Assembly (NCBI GenBank): GCA_002794105.1
Contig: PHFL01000051.1
Coordinates: 1 to 62,873, forward strand
Origin: Candidatus Thermochlorobacter aerophilus
GTDB lineage: Bacteria > Bacteroidota > Chlorobiia > Chlorobiales > Thermochlorobacteraceae
Direction of reading: 5' to 3'
DNA: 62,873 bases
The notes beneath the pieces were generated by a model. That model was not told where the DNA came from. It searched no databases and worked only from the letters and a program-made list of their open reading frames with translations. Position numbers and translations under genes: made by a program. This document shows, in pieces, positions 34,661-43,504 of the stretch (position 1 is its first letter; every line of letters starts with the position of its first letter).

Positions 34661-35848
34661 TTATTTCTCACCTCGGAGATGGGCATGGAAATAGCGGTCA
34701 AAAAGTATGGGCTGCTCAATGTGTGGGGCGTGAGCACAGTCGTCGAGCAAGACCTCTTGCACAACACCCCCGTTTTGCTCATAAAGCCGCAAGACAGCAC
34801 GAATTTGGTCAAGCATAGGTTGGGGCGGATAGATGTCGGCACCGGGATAGTTTGGCAAAAGACCGGCTTGACCTAAGACCGCCGCATCCGATGCTGCACG
34901 ATTTGAGACCACTTTATCAAGCGCACCGTGAATCCACAAGATGGGAGGCTTAGGAGCAATTCGCATGAAATCTTGGAGAGAAAAGCGCACATACTTTGGT
35001 GAAATAGCATTGACGGCGCCATAAAGACCGGGTGAAAAGCCCGGAAAGTTAGGGCTGGGCACTTTATCGCCGGGCAGAGCACGCTCGCCAATATGCACGG
35101 TCATCATGGCACTGATGAAATCTTCTTCACGCGGTGCAATAAAGCCGGGCTTGAAGACGAAGTTGCGCAAAGCCGTACGCGGTGAAAACGCCGATAACCC
35201 ACGGTCACCAGCCTTGATAGCTTGGAGCAAAAAGGAGTTTGCCAGTCCAGCGCCGCTCCCGGCGTAGTCAGGAAAACAGGGCGTGCCAAGTGTATCCTTC
35301 GTGCCGCCAAAGCCAAATGGTGAGCCTGTCGCTACCAGTGTTGCGCTTATCAAGCGCTCGGGACAAGCTGAAAGCAAGCCCCACACCACATTGCCGCCAA
35401 GCGAATGGCCAACAACATGAAAGCGTGAAATACCCAGCGCATCAACTAGCGCCAGAATATCTTCTACCCAATCGCGTGTGCCACGCTGAGCATCGACAAA
35501 AGCATTGGTGTCGGCAGCACCGAACCCACGTAAATCGGGAGCAATCGCATAGTATGAAGCAGGAAGGCGCTGCATTGTTTCTTCCCACCATGTTGCAGAA
35601 GAAAGATTGCCATGGATGAAGACAATTGGAGTACCAGTCTGCGACCCTGAAAAAAGCACACGGGTGCGCAACCGAGAAGTTTGAACCATGCGAGCCTGAA
35701 TCCCCGGCAAGGTCGGAACGCGGCGCAGTTCAGGCGCATCATCCTCAATGCGCAAAGTGCGATGGCTTTGCATAACCTGTGAGCAGGATAGTTGTGTAAA
35801 GAAGAAAAACACAGTCAGTAGAGCTGGCAGGCGTACAGTGCAACGCAT
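34661..35848 (-). CDS. Alpha/beta hydrolase, probable lipoprotein
   Basis: The 395-residue product has a signal peptide with a lipobox-like end (FFFFTQLSC, Cys22), so it may be lipid-anchored in the envelope. The hydrolase fold shows VFIHGNLSSATWWE (oxyanion region), the nucleophile elbow GHSLGGN, Asp in WIHGALDKVV and the catalytic His in DDCAHAPHIEQP. A long insertion between strands 6 and 7 (about 200-300) would form the cap. Substrate unknown; esterase, lipase and haloalkane dehalogenase-like enzymes share this fold. It lies 39 bases downstream of hisC on the same strand. Confidence 0.87.
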   Translation of the reverse strand: MRCTVRLPALLTVFFFFTQLSCSQVMQSHRTLRIEDDAPELRRVPTLPGIQARMVQTSRLRTRVLFSGSQTGTPIVFIHGNLSSATWWEETMQRLPASYYAIAPDLRGFGAADTNAFVDAQRGTRDWVEDILALVDALGISRFHVVGHSLGGNVVWGLLSACPERLISATLVATGSPFGFGGTKDTLGTPCFPDYAGSGAGLANSFLLQAIKAGDRGLSAFSPRTALRNFVFKPGFIAPREEDFISAMMTVHIGERALPGDKVPSPNFPGFSPGLYGAVNAISPKYVRFSLQDFMRIAPKPPILWIHGALDKVVSNRAASDAAVLGQAGLLPNYPGADIYPPQPMLDQIRAVLRLYEQNGGVVQEVLLDDCAHAPHIEQPILFDRYFHAHLRGEK

Positions 35849-35887
35849 AGGCTAAACAGATAAAGTGTTTGCAGTAATAAAAACAAC

Positions 35888-36979
35888 CTACTCAAAAATC
35901 TCGGTTAGCGCCGCAAGCAGACGATTGTTTTCTTCAGGCGAGCCAATGCTAATGCGCAGGCAATGTTCCATCATCGGATATTTTGAGACATCGCGCACCA
36001 AAACGCCTTTGGCTTTTAGCGCCTCAAAAATGCGCTTGGGATGCTCAACCCTCACAATCAGAAAATTGGCATCGCTGTCCAAAACCTGAATCTGCGAAAT
36101 TGTGCGAAGCGCCTGCATAAGACGCTCGCGTTCAGACAAAATCTGCTCAATCGTTGCCCGAACCAAGTGATAATTCTCCAAAACCTTGATGACAGCAATT
36201 TCTGCCAGACGCGTGGAAGCAAAAGGAATTTTGGGCTTGAGCAGTTCAGCCGTGAGCATGGGATTGCTAATAGCAAAACCGATGCGCAATCCTGCCATGG
36301 AAAACGCCTTAGAGAGCGTGCGCAAAACAATCACATTGGAATAATTCTCCAAAAGTTCAAGTGCAGAGCGCTCGCGCGAAAATTCCGCATACGCCTCGTC
36401 GACCAATACCAGCGAGCGAGTCTGAGACACAATGCGTTCAATATCCTCAAACTTCATAGAACGGCTGGTAGGATTATTAGCTGTGGAGAGCACAATCAAA
36501 TTCGGACGAGAGCGATGAGCTTCTTCAAGAATCTGCTCGGTGTCAAAATCTAAGGTCGGAGTCATTGCCACGTGAAGAATCTCGGCTTCCATCAAGGCGG
36601 CAACTTTATCGTAAAGCGAAAACGATGGTGCTGGAATCAGCACAGAAGCATGGCGATGCAACGTGGCTAAGAAAATTGTGTATATCAATTCGTTAGAACC
36701 ATTGCCCATGATGACACACTCTTTCGGAACATTGATAAACTCGGCATAGCGCGCCACAGCAGCATCGGAAAATGTAGAGGGATATCGATTCCAAGACTCT
36801 TTCACGAAAGCTTCTACAATCTCGCGCTTGAGCCACTCTGGCAAGTCGTAGGGATTTTCATTTTGATTGAGCTTGACTTCAGCTTCTTGACCGCCTTCAA
36901 CCGTGTAGGCGGACATGCGGCGGACCGTGGGCTTGATGTGGTCTAAAAAGTTGGTATCAATCTGAAATGATGTTGGCAT
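35888..36979 (-). CDS. hisC: Histidinol-phosphate aminotransferase
   Basis: HisC is a PLP enzyme that makes histidinol phosphate from imidazole acetol phosphate and glutamate. The 363-residue product has LNQNENPYDLP near the N-terminus, GNGSNELI (cofactor phosphate region), STANNPTSRSM, VDEAYAEFSRE and the PLP lysine Lys224 in LRTLSKAFSMAGLRIGF, then DANFLIVRV and LRISIGSPEEN. Length and motifs are usual. No other his genes are adjacent, so the pathway is dispersed. It diverges from the CDGSH gene across 167 bases with no clear element. Confidence 0.95.
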   Translation of the reverse strand: MPTSFQIDTNFLDHIKPTVRRMSAYTVEGGQEAEVKLNQNENPYDLPEWLKREIVEAFVKESWNRYPSTFSDAAVARYAEFINVPKECVIMGNGSNELIYTIFLATLHRHASVLIPAPSFSLYDKVAALMEAEILHVAMTPTLDFDTEQILEEAHRSRPNLIVLSTANNPTSRSMKFEDIERIVSQTRSLVLVDEAYAEFSRERSALELLENYSNVIVLRTLSKAFSMAGLRIGFAISNPMLTAELLKPKIPFASTRLAEIAVIKVLENYHLVRATIEQILSERERLMQALRTISQIQVLDSDANFLIVRVEHPKRIFEALKAKGVLVRDVSKYPMMEHCLRISIGSPEENNRLLAALTEIFE

Positions 36980-37146
36980 AGCGATTTGAAGTTGTTAGCA
37001 ATCATTCGACAAATCTAAACAAAAACATTGTAGCTAAGGCAGTAAATTGCGCACCGCACTGGGTGGCAATATAGGCGCCATCTCATAGCAAAGATTTTGT
37101 ATTTTGCATCAAACAAATTTTTCAAGCTAACATTCAAAACGAAGCC

Positions 37147-37359
37147 ATGTCAGTTAAAATCACTGTCATTAACAACGGACCGCTAAAAGTTGAAGGAGAC
37201 GTGCAAATCAGCGATGCCAGCGGCGCGACATTTGACCTATCAGGTAAAACAACCGTGTTTCTCTGTCGGTGTGGATATAGTCAGAGAAAGCCGTTCTGCG
37301 ACGGGGCGCACCGCGCGCACAACTTTGTCTCCGAGGTGAAAGCCGAAACTGCTAAGTAG
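37147..37359 (+). CDS. CDGSH iron-sulfur domain protein
   Basis: A 70-residue protein with the 2Fe-2S ligand set CRCGYSQRKPFCDGAH (three Cys and one His), the CDGSH or mitoNEET-type motif, preceded by VFLCRCG. The N-terminal half is a small beta region (VINNGPLKVEGDVQISD). Such small proteins handle electrons or iron-sulfur clusters in the cytoplasm; the partner here is unknown. It is followed after 14 bases by an outer membrane protein gene on the same strand. Confidence 0.93.
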   Translation: MSVKITVINNGPLKVEGDVQISDASGATFDLSGKTTVFLCRCGYSQRKPFCDGAHRAHNFVSEVKAETAK

Positions 37360-37373
37360 CGCAAGCTGAAGAT

Positions 37374-39329
37374 GTGAGAGTCGGGCAAGTGATAACAGGC
37401 AGTTTGGCACTAGTTTGTGTGTTATCGCTCCATGCACGGGCGCAGTTTAGTGATTCTCTGAGCAAAGGCAATGTCAGTCTGCCTGACTCACAGCGCGTAG
37501 AAGAACACTACACCAGCTCGGGCGCAAACGGTTTTGCCGACCTCTCATTTGAGCGATTTCTGACTACATACTTTTGGCGAGCAAAAATTACGCATAGTCA
37601 GCGCTTTGCCGATTGGCAAATTTCAGCAAGTGAGAACTTTACATCCAACCTTGCTGAATTTCTTGGCACGATTGGCGAAAAAGCCGCTCGAGATGAAAAT
37701 CAGTTTCAGGCAGAGGCAAGGAAAGATTTGGGAAGAGGATGGGAGTTGAAGTTGCAGCTAACGAATTTTGCGCTTTCTGATAGCCGCAGTTTATTTCGCA
37801 ACGATGCGCTGGCAAATTCACTGGTCACAGGTGTTTCCTACACGCCATCTATGGGGCTTCTCCTAAATGCTATGCTTGGCGCAAAAGCTGAGCAACAACT
37901 CGGGCAGCCATCAAGCGGCTGGACTTATGCTTTGGCAGGAGCACTCGATAGCCTGCGGTTTGGCAATTTTCTGGCAACGGCAAGTGCAAAAGTAAATGAG
38001 GAATTTTTATCGCCCCGGCATAATCAGGTACTGGCTTCAACGCTCTCACTGCGTCAGAATTATGGTCAGGCTGCCACAGTTTTTCTTTCGGGCGGGTTGG
38101 AGCGAGTGCAGCGCGATTTTTTCTCCAACATTTTTACAGCAAATGCCACCGAGAGCTTTACAGCAACAGTTGAGCGGCGAACCGACCAAAATCTTTACAC
38201 GCTGGATTCGCTTGCTTACCGAATTGGGGAAACTCTCTATGGTGTGGCGCGTGTGGAATTGCGGTATCGCACGGTTACGCGTGAAAATAGTCAGCAATTT
38301 TTGGATGTAACGCGCAATCTCTATGACAATGAAATCACACAGCAGCGGTTGTTGGCACAGCTAGGAGCCGTCTATCAAAATGCCTCGCTGAATCTGGCAC
38401 TCTCGCTCTTGTATCAACAGCAGTTAGAACGCTACCGACCGATTAATGCATCGCAAAATTTAGCCGAAGCCGTACGAATCGAGCGCCTAAGAGATAATGC
38501 ATGGGAAGTCGCATCGATAGCGTTAGGCTTGCAGTGGCGCATAAAGGACCGTGATGAGCAGACGCTCAATCTGCTTAGTGTGCAGTATCAGATGCGAGGG
38601 TTTCGATTCGATACGCCATCGCCCGACAATAACGATGACCGTGATGAGGTTAGCTATTTTCTCGCAGTATCCGATAGCGTGCGCATCAGCGAATTTTTAG
38701 GCGTGAATCTGACCGTGTCAGGTGCCATAAGCCAAAATGTATTCATTTTTCGGCAACAGAGTGCAAACAGCACCAATAACTTCATCTTGCGTTTGTCGCC
38801 ATCGGCGGCATGGAAGATTGGCGAAGGGTTTAGAAATTATGCAGAGTTTGGGGTGCTGGCAAACTACACGGTCTATCCGTTTGAGTCTGCGCTTCAGGTG
38901 CGCAGCTTTTCGTTTCGGCAATTTAGCATGACTGATTCTGCCGAGGTGTTTCTTTCCAAGCGCTTCTTTATTAAATTTCTCTACGACCAACGCATTTACG
39001 AACGGGCGGAACTGTTTTGGGGAGAGTTTGCTGAGCGACCGCTCAATGCGTTCAACGACCGACTGGCACTTGCAGAGCTTTGGCTCACCACAGAAACACT
39101 AACCGCTGCACTTGGCGTAAAACTATTTTGGCGTCAGCAATTTGGTTTCTTGGGTGCAGAGAGCCTATTGCAGCAGCAAGTGCTCTACATTGGACCAACA
39201 GCTCGAGTGCAGTACCATATTGATTATGCGGAGTTGGAAACCAGCGGCTGGTATCAAATTGAGCAGATAAATGGCACTGTGCAGCGTATCATTCCTAACT
39301 TAACCATAGCCGTGCGATTCTCATGGTAA
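37374..39329 (+). CDS. Probable outer membrane beta-barrel protein of unknown family
   Basis: The 651-residue product starts at GTG 37374 with a signal peptide (ITGSLALVCVLSLHARAQ, cleaved near residue 24). The rest is alternating polar and hydrophobic strands with aromatic girdles (FADLSFERFLTTYFWRAKI, ELKLQLTNFAL, TVERRTDQNLYTL, FFIKFLYDQRIYERAELFW) and ends with ...IPNLTIAVRFSW, the terminal aromatic expected of a barrel. There is no TonB plug. The family was not recognised. The last 7 bases overlap the start of the next gene, suggesting translational coupling with the RsbW-like kinase. Confidence 0.82.
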   Translation: MRVGQVITGSLALVCVLSLHARAQFSDSLSKGNVSLPDSQRVEEHYTSSGANGFADLSFERFLTTYFWRAKITHSQRFADWQISASENFTSNLAEFLGTIGEKAARDENQFQAEARKDLGRGWELKLQLTNFALSDSRSLFRNDALANSLVTGVSYTPSMGLLLNAMLGAKAEQQLGQPSSGWTYALAGALDSLRFGNFLATASAKVNEEFLSPRHNQVLASTLSLRQNYGQAATVFLSGGLERVQRDFFSNIFTANATESFTATVERRTDQNLYTLDSLAYRIGETLYGVARVELRYRTVTRENSQQFLDVTRNLYDNEITQQRLLAQLGAVYQNASLNLALSLLYQQQLERYRPINASQNLAEAVRIERLRDNAWEVASIALGLQWRIKDRDEQTLNLLSVQYQMRGFRFDTPSPDNNDDRDEVSYFLAVSDSVRISEFLGVNLTVSGAISQNVFIFRQQSANSTNNFILRLSPSAAWKIGEGFRNYAEFGVLANYTVYPFESALQVRSFSFRQFSMTDSAEVFLSKRFFIKFLYDQRIYERAELFWGEFAERPLNAFNDRLALAELWLTTETLTAALGVKLFWRQQFGFLGAESLLQQQVLYIGPTARVQYHIDYAELETSGWYQIEQINGTVQRIIPNLTIAVRFSW

Positions 39330-39763
39330 ATAGCCCAGATTGCAAAGTGATGAACAAGACATACGAGCTCAAACTTAAAAGTCACATTGGAGAGGTTCGT
39401 AGAGTAGAGCGGTTTGTCAAGAAGATGGCGGCAGAGCAAGGTTTTGCAGAATCGCGCTTGCATGACATTATGCTTGTCATTACTGAAGCAACTAACAATG
39501 CCATTTTGCATGGTAACAAGTTGGATGGTAGCAAACTGGCATGGCTACGCTGTCAGATATGTGGCGATGAGCTATGCGTAGAAGTACAAGACGAGGGCGA
39601 AGGCTTCGATCCCACAACGCTCCCCAATCCGCTCGATGAAGAAAACTTGCTAAAGCCTTCCGGACGAGGCGTGTTCTTGATTAAGCAACTGGCAGAAGAT
39701 GTGCGCTATGAATTTTCTGACAAAGGCACAATAGTTCGATTTCGTATCCGATTCAAAACATAA
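39323..39763 (+). CDS. RsbW-like serine kinase / anti-sigma factor (HATPase)
   Basis: The 146-residue product is a stand-alone GHKL ATPase domain: N box IMLVITEATNNAILHGNK, G1 box VQDEGEGFDP and G2 box GRGVFLIKQLAEDV. Proteins of this shape bind sigma factors or phosphorylate anti-anti-sigma factors in partner-switching systems. No STAS-domain partner or sigma factor gene is adjacent. ATG 39323 overlaps the upstream stop; a second ATG at 39350 (MNKTYELKLK) begins nearer the conserved fold and is equally plausible. Confidence 0.88.
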   Translation: MVNSPDCKVMNKTYELKLKSHIGEVRRVERFVKKMAAEQGFAESRLHDIMLVITEATNNAILHGNKLDGSKLAWLRCQICGDELCVEVQDEGEGFDPTTLPNPLDEENLLKPSGRGVFLIKQLAEDVRYEFSDKGTIVRFRIRFKT

Positions 39764-39774
39764 ATTCAACACTT

Positions 39775-40431
39775 GTGAAAAGCGTCATAAATCCACGAGA
39801 GTGCTCTCCAAAAGACTTCTATAAAATTTTAATTAGTTCAATTTTACCGCGCCCAATTGCATGGGTGTCGACCCAAAGTAAAGAGGGGGTCGATAACTTA
39901 GCCCCATTTTCATTTTTTACTGTGGCAAGTGTCAATCCGCCAGTGTTATGCTTTGCGCCAGCTATCAAAAGCAATAGAGAAGAAAATAAAACGGTGGGAG
40001 TGCCAAAAGATACGCTGGTCAATGTCAGGGAAACAGGCGAGTTTGTGGTCAATATTGTCAGTCGGCATTTGGTAGAGCCAATGAATCAAACCAGTTATGA
40101 CTATGAGCCTAATGTCAGTGAGTTTGACGAAGCGGGATTGACACGCGAGCCATCAATTTTGGTCAAGCCTATGCGCGTTGCTGAAAGTTACATCAACTTT
40201 GAGTGTCGGCTCTACCAGCTCATCGAAATTGGCAAAGAGCCGATGGGCGGTACTCTGGTCATGGGCGAAATTCTGCTGGTACACCTGTCTGAAAAAGTCT
40301 TCAAAAACGGCAAAATTGATATGGATGCCCTAGACCCTATCGGTCGATTGGGCGGCTTATGGTATTCGGGTATCAAAGACCGCTTTGAGCTCCCGCGACC
40401 CAAGGCGCCTAAGAAAGCTGAAAAAGAATAA
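39775..40431 (+). CDS. Flavin reductase-like FMN-binding protein
   Basis: The 218-residue product has the split-barrel flavin reductase fold: SSILPRPIAWVSTQSKEG, then NLAPFSFFTVASVNPPVLCFAP, GEFVVNIVSRHLVEPMNQTS and ECRLYQLIEIG. This DIM6/NTAB group binds FMN and reduces flavin or acts in oxidoreductase systems; the substrate is unknown. Its start is GTG 39775, 11 bases after the kinase gene, so the two are probably cotranscribed. The end is Lys/Pro-rich (LPRPKAPKKAEKE). Confidence 0.9.
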   Translation: MKSVINPRECSPKDFYKILISSILPRPIAWVSTQSKEGVDNLAPFSFFTVASVNPPVLCFAPAIKSNREENKTVGVPKDTLVNVRETGEFVVNIVSRHLVEPMNQTSYDYEPNVSEFDEAGLTREPSILVKPMRVAESYINFECRLYQLIEIGKEPMGGTLVMGEILLVHLSEKVFKNGKIDMDALDPIGRLGGLWYSGIKDRFELPRPKAPKKAEKE

Positions 40432-40479
40432 TCCTGCGAAAGTTGTATTTTCGCCAAAACCTCTTCAGGTCGAGAAGGT

Positions 40480-41145
40480 GTGAACGAAGTGGTAGGTTCT
40501 CTTTTAGGGCACTTAGCCTTTGCGCTGATTGCACTATCGTATCTTGTGCGAGATATTTTTTGGCTACGCTCAATTTCAATTCTTTCTTCTTTAGCAGGAA
40601 TCATCTATGGCTATAGTGCCTTATCTGAACCACTTTGGATTAATATCATCTGGAACATGGTGTTCATTGCTGTCAATATTGTATGGATTGCAGTAATCTT
40701 GAAGGAGCGGCGAAGCGTAGATTTTACTGACGAAGAAAAAGAACTCTATAGCACAGTGTTCCATACCTTCTCGCCAGTGGAGTTTATGAAACTCATGCGC
40801 ATTGGAAAGTGGAAAGTCTGTCAGCCAAACGAGGTGCTCATTGTAGAACATCAGCCAACAGATGACATGATGCTCATCTACAATGGAGAAGTCGAAGTCT
40901 GGGTGAGAGACCGAAAAATCGCGACGCTAAAAGATGGGGCATTTGTTGGAGAAATGAGTTTCTTGACAGGTAACTTGCCAACAGCTACTGTGAAAGCTAC
41001 CAAAGAGACACGCTGTGTGGTATGGTCTAAAGAAGAGCTGAGAAAATTGCTGAACCGAAACCCATCAATGTGGGCGACATTGCAAGGCGTGTTGAGCACT
41101 GACCTGACAAAAAAACTTGTAGTAAAAAACGAGACCATCAATTAG
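40480..41145 (+). CDS. Popeye-like membrane protein with cyclic nucleotide-binding domain
   Basis: The 221-residue product has three membrane segments in the first 75 residues (LLGHLAFALIALSYLV, ISILSSLAGIIYGYSAL, IIWNMVFIAVNIVWIAVIL), a link with FTDEEKELYSTVFHTFSPVEF, and a cyclic nucleotide-binding-like barrel (about 100-210: MLIYNGEVEVWVRDRKIATL, then FVGEMSFLTGNLPTATV). This order, and the link sequence, resemble Popeye proteins of animals and their bacterial relatives. The canonical PRAATV phosphate-binding Arg is replaced by Thr (PTATV), so binding of cAMP or cGMP is doubtful or differs. GTG 40480 follows GAGAAGG. It is in line with the flavin reductase gene, 48 bases before it. Confidence 0.82.
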   Translation: MNEVVGSLLGHLAFALIALSYLVRDIFWLRSISILSSLAGIIYGYSALSEPLWINIIWNMVFIAVNIVWIAVILKERRSVDFTDEEKELYSTVFHTFSPVEFMKLMRIGKWKVCQPNEVLIVEHQPTDDMMLIYNGEVEVWVRDRKIATLKDGAFVGEMSFLTGNLPTATVKATKETRCVVWSKEELRKLLNRNPSMWATLQGVLSTDLTKKLVVKNETIN

Positions 41146-41178
41146 CAAAACAAAAAGACAACTAAAAACACACCAAAA

Positions 41179-42207
41179 ATGATGCACAACCATCGTGGTT
41201 TCACAGTTGGACGAATCGTGTTACTGATTACCTTAGTGGTTGCAATTGCTGGGTGTGCTTCAAAGAAGGAAGAGCCTCAGAAGCCAGAAAGTTCAATTGA
41301 AAAGCCAGCTAAAAAGCCGGTAGTGATTGGCTTTGTTCAGCCTGTAGATGACGAGACGCTCGATGAGGCACGCCGAGGGTTTATTGACGCACTCAAAGCG
41401 CGAGGCTATTCCGACAGCGCCGGTACAGCAAAAATCATCTACCAAAATGCGCAGAACGATATTCCTACACTCAATCAAATTATTGACAAATTTATTGCAG
41501 ATAAAGTTACTTGCATTGCTGCTAATGCTACATTGCCAATGATGACCGCACTTAAGAAAACAAAAGAAATTCCGATTTTTATGATGGTCGGACCAGCACC
41601 GACAATCAACGACTTGGTCATCAGGAAAGACGGCAATGTCAAAGCGCCTGCAAACCTTGTTGGCGTCTATGAAACCTTAGCTTACATAGATTCAAGCATT
41701 GCGCTGATTCGACGCGCCTTTCCAAATGCTAAATCCATTGGAGTCATTTTCAATAGTGCAGAGCCGAACTCTACAAACGCAATGGGGGAACTGCGTAAGA
41801 AGTGCAAGCAAAACAACCTCAAACTCATAGAACGCTCTATTACTTCAACAGCTGAAACCCAGCAGGCAGTGCAGGCAATTCTCAACAGAAAGCCCGATGT
41901 CTTCTTTGCGCTACCAGACAATCTTGTCTTTGCCAGCTTTGAAGTAATCTTGAAAGAAACCTCCGAAAAAAAAGTGCCTATTGTAACCTCTGAAATTGGA
42001 TTGGTCAAACGCGGTGCCACCATTGCCTATGGTGCAGATTTTTACATGTGGGGCTATCAGGCTGGTGAAGCGGCAGCAGAATACTTCGACACGGGTGATT
42101 TAGTCGCTGTCGGGTTGCGCCCTGTGAAGGTGAGAAAGCTGGTGCATAACGAGAAGATGGCAAAAGAATTAGGCTTTACACCACCGCCAGAATCTCAACC
42201 CATGTAA
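41179..42207 (+). CDS. ABC transporter substrate-binding lipoprotein (ABC_sub_bind family)
   Basis: The 342-residue product has a lipoprotein signal (IVLLITLVVAIAGC, Cys at about 26) and a Lys/Pro linker. The two-lobe periplasmic binding fold starts KPVVIGFVQPVDDETLDEARRG and includes KFIADKVTCIAANATLPMM, FPNAKSIGVIFNSAEPNS and VFFALPDNLVFASFEVI. It matches the TrpX-like ABC_sub_bind family, whose known members bind aromatic amino acids or similar small molecules. No permease or ATPase gene is beside it in this window, so it is an orphan binding protein here. It converges on htrA with no clear terminator between. Confidence 0.88.
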   Translation: MMHNHRGFTVGRIVLLITLVVAIAGCASKKEEPQKPESSIEKPAKKPVVIGFVQPVDDETLDEARRGFIDALKARGYSDSAGTAKIIYQNAQNDIPTLNQIIDKFIADKVTCIAANATLPMMTALKKTKEIPIFMMVGPAPTINDLVIRKDGNVKAPANLVGVYETLAYIDSSIALIRRAFPNAKSIGVIFNSAEPNSTNAMGELRKKCKQNNLKLIERSITSTAETQQAVQAILNRKPDVFFALPDNLVFASFEVILKETSEKKVPIVTSEIGLVKRGATIAYGADFYMWGYQAGEAAAEYFDTGDLVAVGLRPVKVRKLVHNEKMAKELGFTPPPESQPM

Positions 42208-42251
42208 GATATGTGCGCTTTGCCTGACTGAGCCGTGCCAAAACAGCACTT

Positions 42252-43238
42252 TCAGTCTAAGGTCTCAGTTGGCGTGATGTTCAAGGTCAGACGCTGCGAT
42301 GATCGAAGGAGCTCTACTGTCGAGCTTACTCCAACTTTCTGTTCCGTAAGCAGACGATGTAAATCATCAATGCTTTTGATGACTTGACCATCAAATCCGA
42401 TAATAATATCACCTTCTTGCAGTCCAGCTTGGTCAGCAGGACCGTTTTCTTGAATCGCATTGATAAGAACACCCGTGGTCTGCTCCAGACGGTATTGTTG
42501 GACAAGTGTCTGTGGGAGCGTTGCATTCTGACCAGCAATACCCAAAAGAGCGCGCCGGACTTTGCCATACTTCAAAATTTGAGCGGCAACTTGTTGTGCA
42601 GTATTGCTAGCAATAGCAAAACAAATGCCTTGTGCAGGGAAAATGATAGCTGTATTTACGCCGATAACGTTGCCGCAGGAGTCTACCAGCGGACCGCCAC
42701 TGTTGCCCGGATTGAGCGCCGCATCAGTTTGGATAACATTGTCAATGAGCCGACCAGATGTGGCACGCATAGAGCGACCAAGAGCACTAATTACGCCAGC
42801 AGTAAGCGTGTAATCAAATCCAAAGGGATTGCCGATAGCAATAGCCAACTGCCCGACACGCAGTTTGGAAGAATCTCCAAAATTGGCATGCCGAAGTTGA
42901 GGCGCGTTGATACGAAGAATGGCAAGGTCGGTATGTGGGTCTCTGCCAATAACTTCAGCAGCAAAACGCCGACCATCCATCAAGGTAACAGAAAGTGACT
43001 TGCTGTTCTGGACTACATGGTTGTTGGTCATGATGTAGCCATCTGGCGTGAAGATAAATCCTGAACCTGCACCTGCGCTGTTCCACCATCGCCCTCGCCA
43101 ACTGCGTCGCTCTGGACGTTCGACTTCAATTTTGACAACCGATGCACTTACCTTTTCAGCCGCAGCAGTAACGGCCTGAGAGTAGGCATCTAAAAGCATG
43201 CTATCTTGCAAGCGATGTTCAGTAGACCCAGAATCCAT
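42252..43238 (-). CDS. HtrA/DegP-type serine protease without a visible signal peptide
   Basis: The 328-residue product has a trypsin-like domain with the triad His74 (MTNNHVV), Asp104 (DPHTDLAIL) and Ser180 (NPGNSGGPL), and a C-terminal PDZ domain (about 235-325: GVLINAIQENGPADQAGL, then EGDIIIGFDGQVIKSIDDL). The N-terminus (MDSGSTEHRLQDSMLLDAY) is polar, with no membrane segment, unlike periplasmic HtrA. ATG 43238 is set by AGGAGG just upstream (43243-43248); the frame runs 39 bases further up with no hydrophobic stretch. It is downstream of clpC on the same strand, so a cytoplasmic quality-control role is possible. Confidence 0.9.
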   Translation of the reverse strand: MDSGSTEHRLQDSMLLDAYSQAVTAAAEKVSASVVKIEVERPERRSWRGRWWNSAGAGSGFIFTPDGYIMTNNHVVQNSKSLSVTLMDGRRFAAEVIGRDPHTDLAILRINAPQLRHANFGDSSKLRVGQLAIAIGNPFGFDYTLTAGVISALGRSMRATSGRLIDNVIQTDAALNPGNSGGPLVDSCGNVIGVNTAIIFPAQGICFAIASNTAQQVAAQILKYGKVRRALLGIAGQNATLPQTLVQQYRLEQTTGVLINAIQENGPADQAGLQEGDIIIGFDGQVIKSIDDLHRLLTEQKVGVSSTVELLRSSQRLTLNITPTETLD

Positions 43239-43242
43239 AGCT

Positions 43243-43248
43243 CCTCCT
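43243..43248 (-). promoter_or_regulatory. Ribosome binding site that sets the htrA start
   Basis: AGGAGG followed by AGCT and ATG 43238. This strong site supports the short N-terminus without a signal sequence. Confidence 0.75.
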
Positions 43249-43279
43249 GAAAAGTGTCTGTACGATATTACACACAAGT

Positions 43280-43504
43280 TTAGGGTGTTGAAAAACAGCC
43301 AACTTGAACTTCGTCTTGCAGGGCAGTGAAGATTTCAAGTGAGGCTGGTAGCTCTATCCACAGCGGCAAAGGGTGTGCTCGGTGCATCTTCCGCAATGTA
43401 ATGAGTCTGGTTCGAGCAGGCAAGAAAGCGGCGTGCTTCAGGCGGAGTACTACTTCTGACAAGAGCGTAGCAGAGCAGTTATTCTCCGCCTGGTAGCGCT
43501 GCAC
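43280..43504 (-). CDS. Small ORF between clpC and htrA, doubtful
   Basis: A 74-residue frame whose GTG start overlaps the clpC stop (TAGTG), which would allow coupled translation. The product is soluble and Leu/Arg-rich (LLSEVVLRLKHAAFLPARTR) with PLPLWIELPASLEIFTALQDEV. No family was recognised. It fills most of the 265-base gap between clpC and htrA. It may be real, but a chance frame cannot be ruled out. Confidence 0.35.
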   Translation of the reverse strand: MQRYQAENNCSATLLSEVVLRLKHAAFLPARTRLITLRKMHRAHPLPLWIELPASLEIFTALQDEVQVGCFSTP

